A DNA stretch of 33,261 nt, from assembly GCF_016429255.1 (NCBI RefSeq), contig NZ_JAELUG010000082.1, positions 1-33,261 on the forward strand, written 5' to 3'. Shown piece after piece: positions 7,827 through 16,170 of the stretch. The position numbers and the translations under genes were made by a program. Position 1 is the first letter of the stretch. Each line of letters starts with the position of its first letter. This DNA is from Rhizobium sp. ASV8. Lineage in GTDB: Bacteria > Pseudomonadota > Alphaproteobacteria > Rhizobiales > Rhizobiaceae. The notes beneath the pieces were generated by a model that saw nothing but the letters and a program-made list of their open reading frames with translations, had not been told where the DNA came from and searched no databases.

Positions 7827-9086
7827 TCACTGAGAGTTCATGTGATCGCGGAACTTCTCAAGCGTTTCCTTCACATCTCCTTCGCCGTTCAGCGGGCCGG
7901 ATGCCATGTTCTGCCAGTCGTCGTCGAACTTGGACGCAGCACCGGTGAGCGGCGTCTTCGGCATATAGAAGGCGTTGAGCGCCATGGCGGCATAGTCCGC
8001 CTGCGGCTTGAGCGCCTTGTATGCGTCGGACGTGCTGACGGGCAGATAGGCCGGAATATGGCCGGCAGCGGCCCATTCCAGTGAGTTCACATTCATCCAA
8101 TGGATGACTTCGAGGACCGCGGCGCGCTTCTCCGGCGTCATCGTCACCCCGACATTGTTGGGGATCACGAAGGAATGCGAGTCCGACCAGTTGGCGGGCT
8201 TGCCCATCCAGGCCGGGATATTGACCATACCATAATCGAAGCCGTTGCCCTTGGCCTTCTCGGTTTCCATGGTCGGCAGTTCCCAGTTACCGTTGAGGAA
8301 GAAGGCGGATTGCCCGGCGAGGAAGGTCGGCGTGATGGTTTCGGAATCGATATAGGGTTGGGCCCAGCCTTGCTTCACCCAATCGGCGACCTCGTTATAG
8401 GCCTTCTCCATCTTGTCGAGATTGTCCCCTTGCAGAAATTTGCCATCGCCGGTCAATTCGCCGCCGAGTTGGCCAAACAGCGTGTAGATATCGCGCAGGT
8501 CGCCATTGGACGATGCGATGACGACGCCGTTCTTGCCGGCTGTTTTGGCCTTGGCAAGCAGCGCGCGCCAGCCATCCAGCGTGTCGATGCCGGCGGGTTT
8601 GCCGTCAGGCCCCAATGCGCCGAGTTCCTTCAGTACGTTCTTGTTGTAGTAAAGCACCTCGCCATGCACGTCGAAGGGAACGGCATAGCGGACCTTGTCG
8701 ACCGTAGAGGCGGCGATTGCGTTCGGCGGATAGTCGCTATCCTTCAGCCCGACAGCTTCGAGTTCCTTCGGATCTATGGGAGAGACGGTCTTGGCGGACA
8801 CCGCGCCCGCCAGACGCGACAGGTGGTAGGTCGCGATGTCAGGTCCTTGGCCGACGGCCGCCGATGTCTGCAGCTTGGTATAATAGGGAACACCCCATTC
8901 GAGAGTGGTTCCCTTGATCTGGATCTTGTCCTTGTGCTCGTCGTTAAAGCGCTGGATGAGCGCTTTCATCCGCACGCCGTCACCTCCGGACAGAAAGTCC
9001 CACCAAACGACATTTTCGACTGCGAAGGCCGGAAAGGCGGTCATGACGGCTATCGCTGCGATCGATGCTTTTAACAGATTTCGCAT
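7827..9086 (-). CDS. Sugar ABC importer extracellular binding protein
   Basis: This is a 419-residue periplasmic solute-binding protein of the carbohydrate family 1 (MalE/UgpB-like). The N-terminus is a Sec signal peptide (KASIAAIAVMTAFPAFA, cleavage before VE). The mature part begins with VVWWDFLSGGDG, then FNDEH and TLEWG.PYYTKLQTS, and VGQGPDIATYHL, the usual ordering for this family. Later GQSAFFLNGNWELP and WAAAGHIPAYLPV are also characteristic. I chose the ATG at 9086, 5 nt after GGAGGAG, over the GTG at 9092, which abuts the Shine-Dalgarno sequence. It sits between the ATPase gene (55 bp upstream) and the permeases. The ligand is probably a glycoside or oligosaccharide cleaved by the operon's GH2 enzyme (inference). 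Confidence 0.92.
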   Translation of the reverse strand: MRNLLKASIAAIAVMTAFPAFAVENVVWWDFLSGGDGVRMKALIQRFNDEHKDKIQIKGTTLEWGVPYYTKLQTSAAVGQGPDIATYHLSRLAGAVSAKTVSPIDPKELEAVGLKDSDYPPNAIAASTVDKVRYAVPFDVHGEVLYYNKNVLKELGALGPDGKPAGIDTLDGWRALLAKAKTAGKNGVVIASSNGDLRDIYTLFGQLGGELTGDGKFLQGDNLDKMEKAYNEVADWVKQGWAQPYIDSETITPTFLAGQSAFFLNGNWELPTMETEKAKGNGFDYGMVNIPAWMGKPANWSDSHSFVIPNNVGVTMTPEKRAAVLEVIHWMNVNSLEWAAAGHIPAYLPVSTSDAYKALKPQADYAAMALNAFYMPKTPLTGAASKFDDDWQNMASGPLNGEGDVKETLEKFRDHMNSQ

Positions 9087-9141
9087 TTTCACTCCTCCAG
9101 ACTGATCGGTTCCCTACTAGGCCTCCTTCGAGGGGTGGCCC

Positions 9142-10254
9142 TTATGCAGTGTATTGCGGCTCTGCGGCCGCGTGATATCCTTGACCCTCGCCATCAAACA
9201 GCATGGCTTTTGATCCGTCGGCGTCGAACGCGATCTCGGCACCTGCGCGTGCGGCGCTGATGGACGTATCGGCACCAACCACCTGCGTTCCATCGCCGAG
9301 CCTGGCGTGAACGAGCAGGCGGTCGCCCATCTGTTCTATAGTAATGACCTTGCCGCTCATCGTGCCGTGCGGCGAGACCGTCAGGTTTTCCGGCCGCAGA
9401 CCGAGCGTCAGGCCGGTATCAGGCAGATTGCCGCTTGGAACCGCAGTTTGCAGCCTTGCGCCGGAGGCGGTTGTGACAATTGCTCCCATCGGACTGGCTT
9501 CAATGTTTGCGACCGGCAGGAAGTTCATCGACGGCGAGCCGACAAATTGCGCGACATAGCGGGTGCGTGGGCGCGCATAAATATCCATGGGCGTGCCGAC
9601 CTGCTCGACCCTTCCCTTGTTCAGCAGAACGATCCGGGTCGCCAGCGTCATCGCTTCGACCTGATCATGGGTGACGAAAATCATCGTCGTTCCAAGACGT
9701 CGATGCAATTGGGCCAGTTCGAGCCGCGTGCGCGTCCTAAGACCGGCATCCAGGTTCGACAGCGGTTCGTCGAAAAGAAAGACTTTCGGCTCGCGCACAA
9801 TGGCCCGGCCAATCGCAACACGCTGCCGCTGGCCGCCGGATAGCTGTGCCGGCTTGCGGTCGAGGAGATGCTCCATCTCCAGCATTTTAGCCGCAGCACT
9901 GATGCGGGTCGCGACCTCCGCTTTCGGCGTGCCGACATTGATCAGCCCGAAGCCAAGATTGTCGCGCACGGTCATATGCGGATAAAGCGCGTAGGACTGA
10001 AACACCATCGACACGCCGCGCTGACCGGGGGTCAACTGGTCGACGCGGCGGCCGCCTATCCAGACTTCGCCGCCCGAAACCGTCTCCAATCCGGCGATCA
10101 TGCGCAGGAGGGTAGACTTGCCGCAGCCGGACGCGCCCAGGAAAACGACGAATTCGCCGCTATCAATACCGAGCGAGATGTTGTCGAGCACATCCACGGC
10201 GCCAAAACTCTTGGACACGCTGCGGATGCTTACGCCTGCATCTGTGTTGGCCAC
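9142..10254 (-). CDS. Sugar ABC importer ATPase, UgpC/MsmK-like
   Basis: This is a 370-residue cytoplasmic ATPase of the CUT1 class that energises the two permeases of the operon. It shows Walker A GASGCGKST near residue 39, the Q-loop at VFQSYALYPHMT, signature LSGGQRQRVAIGRA near 135, Walker B FLFDEPLSNLDA and the H-loop FVTHDQ.EAMTLA. The C-terminal third holds the TOBE/MalK-like regulatory fold (LGLRPENL, EQMGDRLLVHARLGDG). The start is a GTG at 10254 behind GGAGGAGG; no better ATG exists. It lies 47 bp after the GH2 gene and 55 bp before the binding-protein gene. Confidence 0.93.
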   Translation of the reverse strand: MANTDAGVSIRSVSKSFGAVDVLDNISLGIDSGEFVVFLGASGCGKSTLLRMIAGLETVSGGEVWIGGRRVDQLTPGQRGVSMVFQSYALYPHMTVRDNLGFGLINVGTPKAEVATRISAAAKMLEMEHLLDRKPAQLSGGQRQRVAIGRAIVREPKVFLFDEPLSNLDAGLRTRTRLELAQLHRRLGTTMIFVTHDQVEAMTLATRIVLLNKGRVEQVGTPMDIYARPRTRYVAQFVGSPSMNFLPVANIEASPMGAIVTTASGARLQTAVPSGNLPDTGLTLGLRPENLTVSPHGTMSGKVITIEQMGDRLLVHARLGDGTQVVGADTSISAARAGAEIAFDADGSKAMLFDGEGQGYHAAAEPQYTA

Positions 10255-10301
10255 CTAAACCTCCTCCCGGTCACGCGCGGCTATGGATTTTTTGCGGCGA
10301 C

Positions 10302-13043
10302 CTATCCCGCCGCAGTCTCGATGATGCAATCAAGCAGGGTCGCGGCGACCGGATCGGTGCCTGGAGCCTCGCGCAACAGGCCGAAGGTCGTCGCGACGAT
10401 GCGACCGGCACCGACCCTGCGCTCCGCGATTGTCGCAGAGGGCTTGTGGATCCAGCCCGCCATCGTACCTGCATGAACCAGTCCGTCGAAATGAATCGGC
10501 CTGAATCCGGTTATGACGCGGTTGGGATTGACACCGACGAAGGAGAGATCGTTGAGCGGGCCGCCGGGCAGGCGATCAAACACGCCGGCGCGTTTCACCC
10601 AGCTAAAGCCGGTCACCCAATTGCCTTTCCAGATTGTACCGTTGCGTTCGGTGACGCGCATCTGAGGCATGGCCTGCCCGCGATCGCCGCCGGTCGGGTA
10701 GTTCCAATTCGGCTGATCGTTGCGCAGATTGCCAAAGGGCAGGGGCGCTGCGTCGGCAAGCGTCACGTAGCGGGCACCGTGCTCCATGGCGTCGATATCG
10801 GCCTGGCTGAGCGTCGATACGACCCTCACATCGGCTCTGTCAGCATCAACCGGCTCGTAGCCGAGATCCTTCAGATAGCGATCAATCTCCGGCTCCGGCG
10901 AGAAGACGGAAAGCGTCGGCTTGGCCCGAGGAGAGTAGACGCTGATATCGACGCTATTGCGCGCGATTTCTTGGCCTGCGACCGCGAGCGAGAACTGGAC
11001 GCTGATCCGCTTTCCGGCCATGTCTGCCGCAAAGGACAAGGCCAGTGTCGGCAGACCATGCACCGTGGTCGGATCCTGCGCGGGAACCGCCATCTTGCCG
11101 GTCGCCACACCGTCGATGCTCCAGCTTAATTCCGCCGCCGGCAGCACCTTGCCGCCCGTCGAGATTTCGAGGTCGACACTGGCAACATTGCCGGCCCAGA
11201 CCGCGTAGCGCTGCATGCGCGGCACAATGACCACGTCGCTATTAACCTCATGGAAGCGATTGTGATAGGCGCGCGGATTGCGCTCCATGTCCATCAGGCC
11301 GTTCGCCTCCCAGTGCAGGTCGGTGAGCTCGGTGATGACGTAGCCCTGGATCGAGGCGTGACGGCGCATTTCCTCGATTTCAAACTTCAGCGCATTGAAC
11401 TGATGCCACTGCGTATCCTCGATGAAGGCGCTGAAGGACGGAAAGACCTTGTCGAACTGATAGGTGCGGAAGCGCTGCTCGACGCCATGCGGATAGGTCG
11501 CGCCCTCGCTGTCCCATTCGAGGCCATTGATGAACCAGAACGGCTCCTCGCCATTTCGCTTCAGTTTTTCGGGATGGGGCAGCCCCCAGACACCGAATTC
11601 GGAGACGACGAGGGGCTCGCTGCCCCGCCGCGTTGCATCGCCGTTCGGCGAATAGGACCAGTCGGGCCGCTTGGCGAAGGCCGAAACCCAGTCGGCCCAT
11701 TCGCGCGCCATTTCCGGCACCGAAGCATAGTAATGGTAATCATCAATGTCGGAGACGACATGGAAGTTCGGAACGCAGGCGGAATTGTCGACGACCAGCC
11801 GCGTCGGATCTTTTCTCTTCAGCCAATGATAGGCGTTGCGCAGCCAGGACCGTTGATCGGCGCTCTCGACGAGACGCGTCCCCCAATCTTCGTTGATGAT
11901 GGTCCAGATTACGATGGAGGGGTGGTTGCCGTCTCGACGCAGGATGCCTTCCATCGTATCGAGCAGACGCTGCGCCGATTTCTCGGTGAAACTCTGGATA
12001 TTGGGGATCTCTGTCCAGACAAGCAGACCGAAGCGATCGGCAACGTCATAGTAGCGCGGGTCAGGAACCTTGATGTGGCAGCGCAGGAGATTGAGGCCAA
12101 GCTCTTTCGACTTGCGTGCCTGGTCCTCCAGAAATTCCAGCGACGGCGGCGTATAGATGCCGTCGGGATAGTAGTCCTGGTCGAGCGCACCGCGCATGTA
12201 GAATGGCTGACCATTCAGGAAGAATTTTCCGTCTTTCGCTTCGAAGGTTCTGAAGCCGAAATTCTCTGTAGCGGTGTCAATGACCACGTCGCCCTGATGC
12301 AGTTCGACGACGGCACGATAAAGCGCGGGATCGTCGAGCGACCAGGCCTCGACCTTGGCAATATTCAGCTCGACGGACGCGTGCGTCCCTGCATCAACGG
12401 CAAGCTCGGCGGACGCCGCGACCGTGCCTTTCCGGTCGAAAAGCGTGACCCTCAAACTACCGGTAAACGCGGCTGCCAGCTCGACGTCAACGGTGACATC
12501 GCCGGTCACGAGATCGGCGCGAATGCCCTGATGCGCGATATGTGGCTCGCAGCGGCATTCAAGCCAGACAGACTGCCAGATGCCGCCCAACATGCCGTAC
12601 CAGCTCTGCTTGCCATGCGGAATTTCGTCGAAGGGAAAATCGGGGAATGCTTGCGCGTCGGCACTCGGCAAGGTCACGCGCACATCCAGGCGCAATTCGT
12701 CTCCCAGCAGGTCGGCGGGAATGGTGAAGTCAAACGGCAAATAGCCGCCCTCGTGTGACCCGAGCCGGCGACCATTGACCGACACTTCGGCGAAATAGTT
12801 CACGGCGCCGAAATGCACGATGACCTGGCGGCCGAGCCAGTCCTGCGGCACGGCGACCAGCCGGGAATAGGTGGCGACGCCAGCCGCGGCGCGCAGATCG
12901 GTGAGTTGAGCCTGCCACGGTCCCGGAACGGCAATCGTCCCGGGCTCTCGCCCCTCCAGCTGAAAGTCCCAGGTCCCATCCAGCGACAGGCGCGAACGCG
13001 GCCCGGATTGGGTATCGGTGAAACGGCGAGAGGCGATGGTCAT
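10302..13043 (-). CDS. Glycoside hydrolase family 2 enzyme (beta-galactosidase/glucuronidase-like)
   Basis: This is a 913-residue retaining glycosidase of family GH2. Domain order is an N-terminal sugar-binding jelly roll (about 15-160, with LSLDGTWDFQLEG and the VNYFAEVSVNGRRLGSHEGGYLPF region), an immunoglobulin-like domain to about 265, a TIM barrel to about 590, and a long C-terminal region of roughly 320 residues that I do not recognise. Catalytic acid/base is Glu385 in TIINED; the nucleophile is Glu482 in VSEFGVWG. NLLRCH and the GN.HPSIVIW block fit GH2. There is no signal peptide, so it should act on an imported substrate in the cytoplasm. The start is the ATG at 13043; a TTG at 13052 is also in frame. 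It is first in the operon, directly behind the LacI-type operator. GH2 specificity (galactoside, glucuronide, mannoside) cannot be fixed from sequence alone. Confidence 0.9.
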   Translation of the reverse strand: MTIASRRFTDTQSGPRSRLSLDGTWDFQLEGREPGTIAVPGPWQAQLTDLRAAAGVATYSRLVAVPQDWLGRQVIVHFGAVNYFAEVSVNGRRLGSHEGGYLPFDFTIPADLLGDELRLDVRVTLPSADAQAFPDFPFDEIPHGKQSWYGMLGGIWQSVWLECRCEPHIAHQGIRADLVTGDVTVDVELAAAFTGSLRVTLFDRKGTVAASAELAVDAGTHASVELNIAKVEAWSLDDPALYRAVVELHQGDVVIDTATENFGFRTFEAKDGKFFLNGQPFYMRGALDQDYYPDGIYTPPSLEFLEDQARKSKELGLNLLRCHIKVPDPRYYDVADRFGLLVWTEIPNIQSFTEKSAQRLLDTMEGILRRDGNHPSIVIWTIINEDWGTRLVESADQRSWLRNAYHWLKRKDPTRLVVDNSACVPNFHVVSDIDDYHYYASVPEMAREWADWVSAFAKRPDWSYSPNGDATRRGSEPLVVSEFGVWGLPHPEKLKRNGEEPFWFINGLEWDSEGATYPHGVEQRFRTYQFDKVFPSFSAFIEDTQWHQFNALKFEIEEMRRHASIQGYVITELTDLHWEANGLMDMERNPRAYHNRFHEVNSDVVIVPRMQRYAVWAGNVASVDLEISTGGKVLPAAELSWSIDGVATGKMAVPAQDPTTVHGLPTLALSFAADMAGKRISVQFSLAVAGQEIARNSVDISVYSPRAKPTLSVFSPEPEIDRYLKDLGYEPVDADRADVRVVSTLSQADIDAMEHGARYVTLADAAPLPFGNLRNDQPNWNYPTGGDRGQAMPQMRVTERNGTIWKGNWVTGFSWVKRAGVFDRLPGGPLNDLSFVGVNPNRVITGFRPIHFDGLVHAGTMAGWIHKPSATIAERRVGAGRIVATTFGLLREAPGTDPVAATLLDCIIETAAG

Positions 13044-13078
13044 GGGCCGCAAGCTTTCCAGTTGGATTTGGTCACAAA

Positions 13079-13107
13079 TTAAGTTACATACTAGTTTCGT
13101 AACTTAA
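13079..13107. promoter_or_regulatory. Perfect inverted repeat, probable operator of the LacI-family regulator
   Basis: TTAAGTTAC and GTAACTTAA are perfect 9-bp inverted arms around an 11-bp spacer that itself holds ACTAGT. The element lies 36 bp before the GH2 start and 86 bp before the regulator start, in an AT-rich island within the GC-rich divergent intergenic region. This is the expected place for a regulator to shut both promoters. Assignment to the adjacent LacI protein is inference. Confidence 0.7.
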
Positions 13108-13192
13108 AAATATAACGCCCGCAAGTGCCGCCGCTTCACATTGTCCGCCAGATTTTCTAACGTGCGTGCCAACTGTCCAAGAAAGAAACCGA

Positions 13193-14218
13193 GTGAACGA
13201 CAAAACGACGAAACGCCCGACAATGTCCGATATCGCCGCAAAGGTCGGCGTCTCGCACGCAACGGTTTCACTGGTGTTGAACGAGGCGCCCGGCAAGCGC
13301 GTATCGGAGGAGATGCGCACGCGTGTGCTGGCGGTTGCCGAGGAGCTGGGTTACCGGAAGGCCACGCCCGCCAATGGCCCGTTCGGCGGAATCATCGTGC
13401 TTTTGATCGATGACCTGATGGCCTCGCATCACGCCGCACCGCTGATCGAGGGCGTGCGTGAGGCCGCGGAAGGGCAGGGGCTTGCGGCGCTGACCGTCGT
13501 GACCGGCGGACAGGTCGAATTCGCGGAATCCGTTCTCGATTATCTGGGCCGGCGCCAGATCGTTGGCGTGATCTACGCCACGCTGATCACTCAGATGGCA
13601 CCTGTATTGCCCTCGAAGCTTGCGAACTATCCGACGGTACTTTTGAACTGCCATCAACAGCGGGCTGAGTTCTCGTCTATCATCCCGGGCGATCTTGCCG
13701 GCGGTTTTGCCGCGACGGAAGCGCTGATCAAGGCGGGGCATCGCCGCATCGCCATGATCGATGCGGGCAAGGATAGGCTGGAAGCAGCCCGCGATCGTTT
13801 GAGCGGCTACCGCCAGGCGCTGACCACCTATGACATCGCCGTTGATGCGGAACTGATCGCCTCGGGCGCCTGGTCGCTCGATCTCGGCCGGGAGAAGATG
13901 CTGCATCTGCTCGATCTGCCATCGCCGCCGACGGCGGTGTTTTGTTTTTCGGATCGCGTGGCCATGGGCGCCTATGATGCGATCAGACTGCGGGGGCTGA
14001 AGATCCCCGACGATATCTCCGTTGTCGGCTTCGACGACGACAGTCTTGCTCGAAAAATTCTGCCGCCGCTCACCACGCTGAAGCTGCCGCACGAGGATAT
14101 GGGGCAATGGGCCTTGGCCGAACTGCTGGAAAAGATCGCACAACCCAAGAAGCCGCCGGTGCGGCTGAAGATGGAGTGCCGATTGATCCGCCGCGATTCC
14201 ATCGCGCCGCCGCGCTGA
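13193..14218 (+). CDS. LacI-family transcriptional regulator of the GH2 sugar operon
   Basis: This is a 341-residue DNA-binding repressor. The N-terminal helix-turn-helix reads MSDIAAKVGVSHATVSLVLN, ending in the hinge region GKRVSEEMRTRVLAVAEELGYRK. The rest is the periplasmic-binding-protein-like sensor domain, with FGGIIVLLIDDL near the start and the family-typical P.AVFCFSDRVAMGAYDAIR and IPDDISVVGFDDD.LA segments. It is divergent from the glycoside operon, which it probably controls in response to an imported sugar. I chose the GTG at 13193 behind AAGAAAG; GTG 13166 and ATG 13223 are alternatives and the choice is uncertain. Confidence 0.9.
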   Translation: MNDKTTKRPTMSDIAAKVGVSHATVSLVLNEAPGKRVSEEMRTRVLAVAEELGYRKATPANGPFGGIIVLLIDDLMASHHAAPLIEGVREAAEGQGLAALTVVTGGQVEFAESVLDYLGRRQIVGVIYATLITQMAPVLPSKLANYPTVLLNCHQQRAEFSSIIPGDLAGGFAATEALIKAGHRRIAMIDAGKDRLEAARDRLSGYRQALTTYDIAVDAELIASGAWSLDLGREKMLHLLDLPSPPTAVFCFSDRVAMGAYDAIRLRGLKIPDDISVVGFDDDSLARKILPPLTTLKLPHEDMGQWALAELLEKIAQPKKPPVRLKMECRLIRRDSIAPPR

Positions 14219-14357
14219 GACCTCCGGCAATCGTCTGAGGTTAGATGTGCTCGGAAGCGGCATGCCGCCATCGGGGCAATGGAGGTGACGGCGCCGCATT
14301 TATCGACATCGCCTGTTGCGCCGCATCGTTTTGTTCGCTACCAAAGCGCATCCGCAA

Positions 14358-14448
14358 GGACCCGGTGAAACTCCGGGTGGCTCTTCTGGCCGCCTATCCG
14401 CCAGACAACACAGCAACGCAACCTTTTCCCTGACCGGCCCTTCCGGTC
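14358..14448 (+). promoter_or_regulatory. Structured leader of the SulP gene: three tandem hairpins
   Basis: Three perfect 6-bp stems follow one another just before the SulP start: ACCCGG/CCGGGT (14360-14365 with 14373-14378, 7-nt loop), TCTGGC/GCCAGA (14385-14390 with 14400-14405, 9-nt loop) and GACCGG/CCGGTC (14432-14437 with 14443-14448, 5-nt loop). The last ends 27 nt before the ATG at 14476. The arrangement suggests a cis-regulatory RNA; no known riboswitch class could be assigned by eye. Confidence 0.5.
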
Positions 14449-14475
14449 GTTGCCTTCAACTGTGAACATTTTCCA

Positions 14476-15963
14476 ATGAAATCTCTCTCAAACTACCGCC
14501 AGGAGTGGTTCTTCAACATTCGCGCCGATATTTTATCGGGCATAGTCGTGGCGCTTGCGCTTATTCCGGAGGCCGTCGGTTTTTCGGTCATTGCCGGTGT
14601 CGATCCCAAGGTCGGGCTCTTCGCGTCGGTGGCGATCGCCTGCGTTACGGCCCTGACCGGTGGCCGCCCGGCGATGATCTCGGCGGCGACGGCGTCGACC
14701 GCCGTCCTCATGGGGCCGCTGGTGCGCGATCATGGCATCCAGTATCTCTTTGCAGCAACGATCCTGATGGGCGTGCTGCAGATCATTGCGGGAGCGCTGA
14801 AGCTCGGGCGGCTGATGCGGTTCGTGTCGCGCTCGGTCATGACCGGCTTCGTCAATTCGCTGGCCATTCTGATCTTCGTTGCACAGCTTCCCCAGCTCAT
14901 CGGCGTGCCCGAGGTCACCTATCTCCTGATCGCGATCGGTCTGGCCGTCATCTATCTTTTTCCCTACGTCACCAAAACCATTCCTTCGCCGCTCGTCGCG
15001 ATCGTTGTCGTCACCTGTGTGGTGCTCGGCTTCGGTATTCATGTCGAAACGGTCGCCGATCTCGGTGAAATGCCGAAGGCGCTGCCGCCACTTGCCTTCC
15101 CGCAGGTGCCGCTGACATTCGAGACGCTCAGGATTATCTTCCCCTACGCCGTGGCGCTTGCTGCCGTCGGCCTGCTCGAATCGCTCCTGACGGCACAGAT
15201 CGTCGACGATCTCACGGATACGCCGAGCAACAAGAGCGTCGAATGCATGGGGCAGGGGGCCGGCAATATCGTCTCGGCACTGTTCGGCGGCATGGGTGGC
15301 TGTGCCATGATCGGTCAGTCCGTCATCAATGTTACCTCAGGCGGACGCGGTCGACTGTCCACCTTCGTCGCCGGCGCTTTCCTGCTGGTGCTGCTGCTGG
15401 TGCTTGACGATGTCCTGCGCATCGTCCCGGTTGCAGCCCTTGTCGCCGTGATGATCATGGTATCGATCGGTACGTTTTCATGGAAATCGATCATCGACCT
15501 GAAACGCCATCCCGGGACCTCCTCGATCGTCATGCTGGCGACTGTGGCGACAGTCCTTGTCACGCAGGATCTTTCAAAGGGCGTTATCGTCGGCGTACTT
15601 CTGTCCGGCATCTTCTTCGCGGGCAAAGTGGCGCGACTGTTCGCCGTCGACAGGCGGGAGGACGGGCAGGCCGGAACCGTGACATACCGGGTGGAAGGGC
15701 AGATATTCTTTGCGTCGGCCGAAAGCTTCATCGGCGCCTTCGCCTTCTCCGAGACGGCCAGGAAGATCATCATCGACGTCAGCAAGGCGCATCTTTGGGA
15801 TATCACGGCCGTCGGCGCACTCGACAAGGTCGTCATGAAATTCCGCCGCATGGGTATCGACGTTCAGCTACTTGGCTTTAATCAGGCGAGTACCGAGATG
15901 GTCGATCGCTTTGCCCTGCACGACAAGGATGAACGCGCCGCGGCCAGCGCCTCTCTGCATTGA
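14476..15963 (+). CDS. SulP (SLC26-like) inorganic anion transporter with STAS domain
   Basis: This is a 495-residue inner-membrane transporter of the SulP family, which moves sulfate, bicarbonate or related anions. The first cytoplasmic stretch leads into ILSGIVVALALIPEAVGFSVIAGVDPKVGLFAS, a family hallmark. About 10-12 hydrophobic segments run to about residue 390. The glutamate/glycine-rich block NIVSALFGGMGGCAMIGQSVIN is also typical. The C-terminal STAS domain (from about residue 400) contains IIIDVSKAHLWDITAVGALDKV. At 495 residues it resembles the shorter bacterial SulP members such as BicA-type proteins. It is preceded by a structured leader and followed by a perfect hairpin at 16002-16025, so it looks monocistronic. 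The transported anion is not decidable from sequence. Confidence 0.9.
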   Translation: MKSLSNYRQEWFFNIRADILSGIVVALALIPEAVGFSVIAGVDPKVGLFASVAIACVTALTGGRPAMISAATASTAVLMGPLVRDHGIQYLFAATILMGVLQIIAGALKLGRLMRFVSRSVMTGFVNSLAILIFVAQLPQLIGVPEVTYLLIAIGLAVIYLFPYVTKTIPSPLVAIVVVTCVVLGFGIHVETVADLGEMPKALPPLAFPQVPLTFETLRIIFPYAVALAAVGLLESLLTAQIVDDLTDTPSNKSVECMGQGAGNIVSALFGGMGGCAMIGQSVINVTSGGRGRLSTFVAGAFLLVLLLVLDDVLRIVPVAALVAVMIMVSIGTFSWKSIIDLKRHPGTSSIVMLATVATVLVTQDLSKGVIVGVLLSGIFFAGKVARLFAVDRREDGQAGTVTYRVEGQIFFASAESFIGAFAFSETARKIIIDVSKAHLWDITAVGALDKVVMKFRRMGIDVQLLGFNQASTEMVDRFALHDKDERAAASASLH

Positions 15964-16001
15964 TCGGCGGCGATCCCTGCGAAACATCAGCTCGGCTCTG
16001 C

Positions 16002-16025
16002 ATGAAGACCGCCTGCGGTCTTCAT
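16002..16025. terminator. Perfect 11-bp hairpin after the SulP gene
   Basis: ATGAAGACCGC and GCGGTCTTCAT are perfect inverted arms separated by 2 nt (effectively a 10-bp stem with a 4-nt loop). It lies 38 bp after the SulP stop. There is no flanking T-run, so it is either a non-canonical terminator or a palindromic protein site. Confidence 0.55.
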
Positions 16026-16098
16026 GATGCAGCGATTGGCGCCTTGGCAAGCAGGTTTGACATCACGTCTCGGCCGCCAGCAGCTTTCATCACGAGAA

Positions 16099-16124
16099 TG
16101 AATCGATCGACCCGAACCGATTCA
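16099..16124. promoter_or_regulatory. Inverted repeat upstream of the WGR gene
   Basis: TGAATCG and CGATTCA are perfect 7-bp inverted arms with a 12-bp spacer, 46 bp before the WGR start. It could be an operator. No regulator can be named. Confidence 0.35.
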
Positions 16125-16170
16125 AAACTCTCGTTGGACGACAGGGAATGCTTCGGCGAGTCTGATCGCC

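Noticed and set aside
11250..12758. Long open frame (502 codons) on the strand opposite the GH2 gene
   Set aside because: It is the antisense shadow of a clear GH2 coding sequence in GC-rich DNA; composition is not protein-like.
14358..14380. GGTGAAACTCCGGG reminiscent of part of a cobalamin riboswitch
   Set aside because: The remaining conserved core and the B12-box are absent, and the gene downstream is an anion transporter, so only a generic structured leader is claimed.
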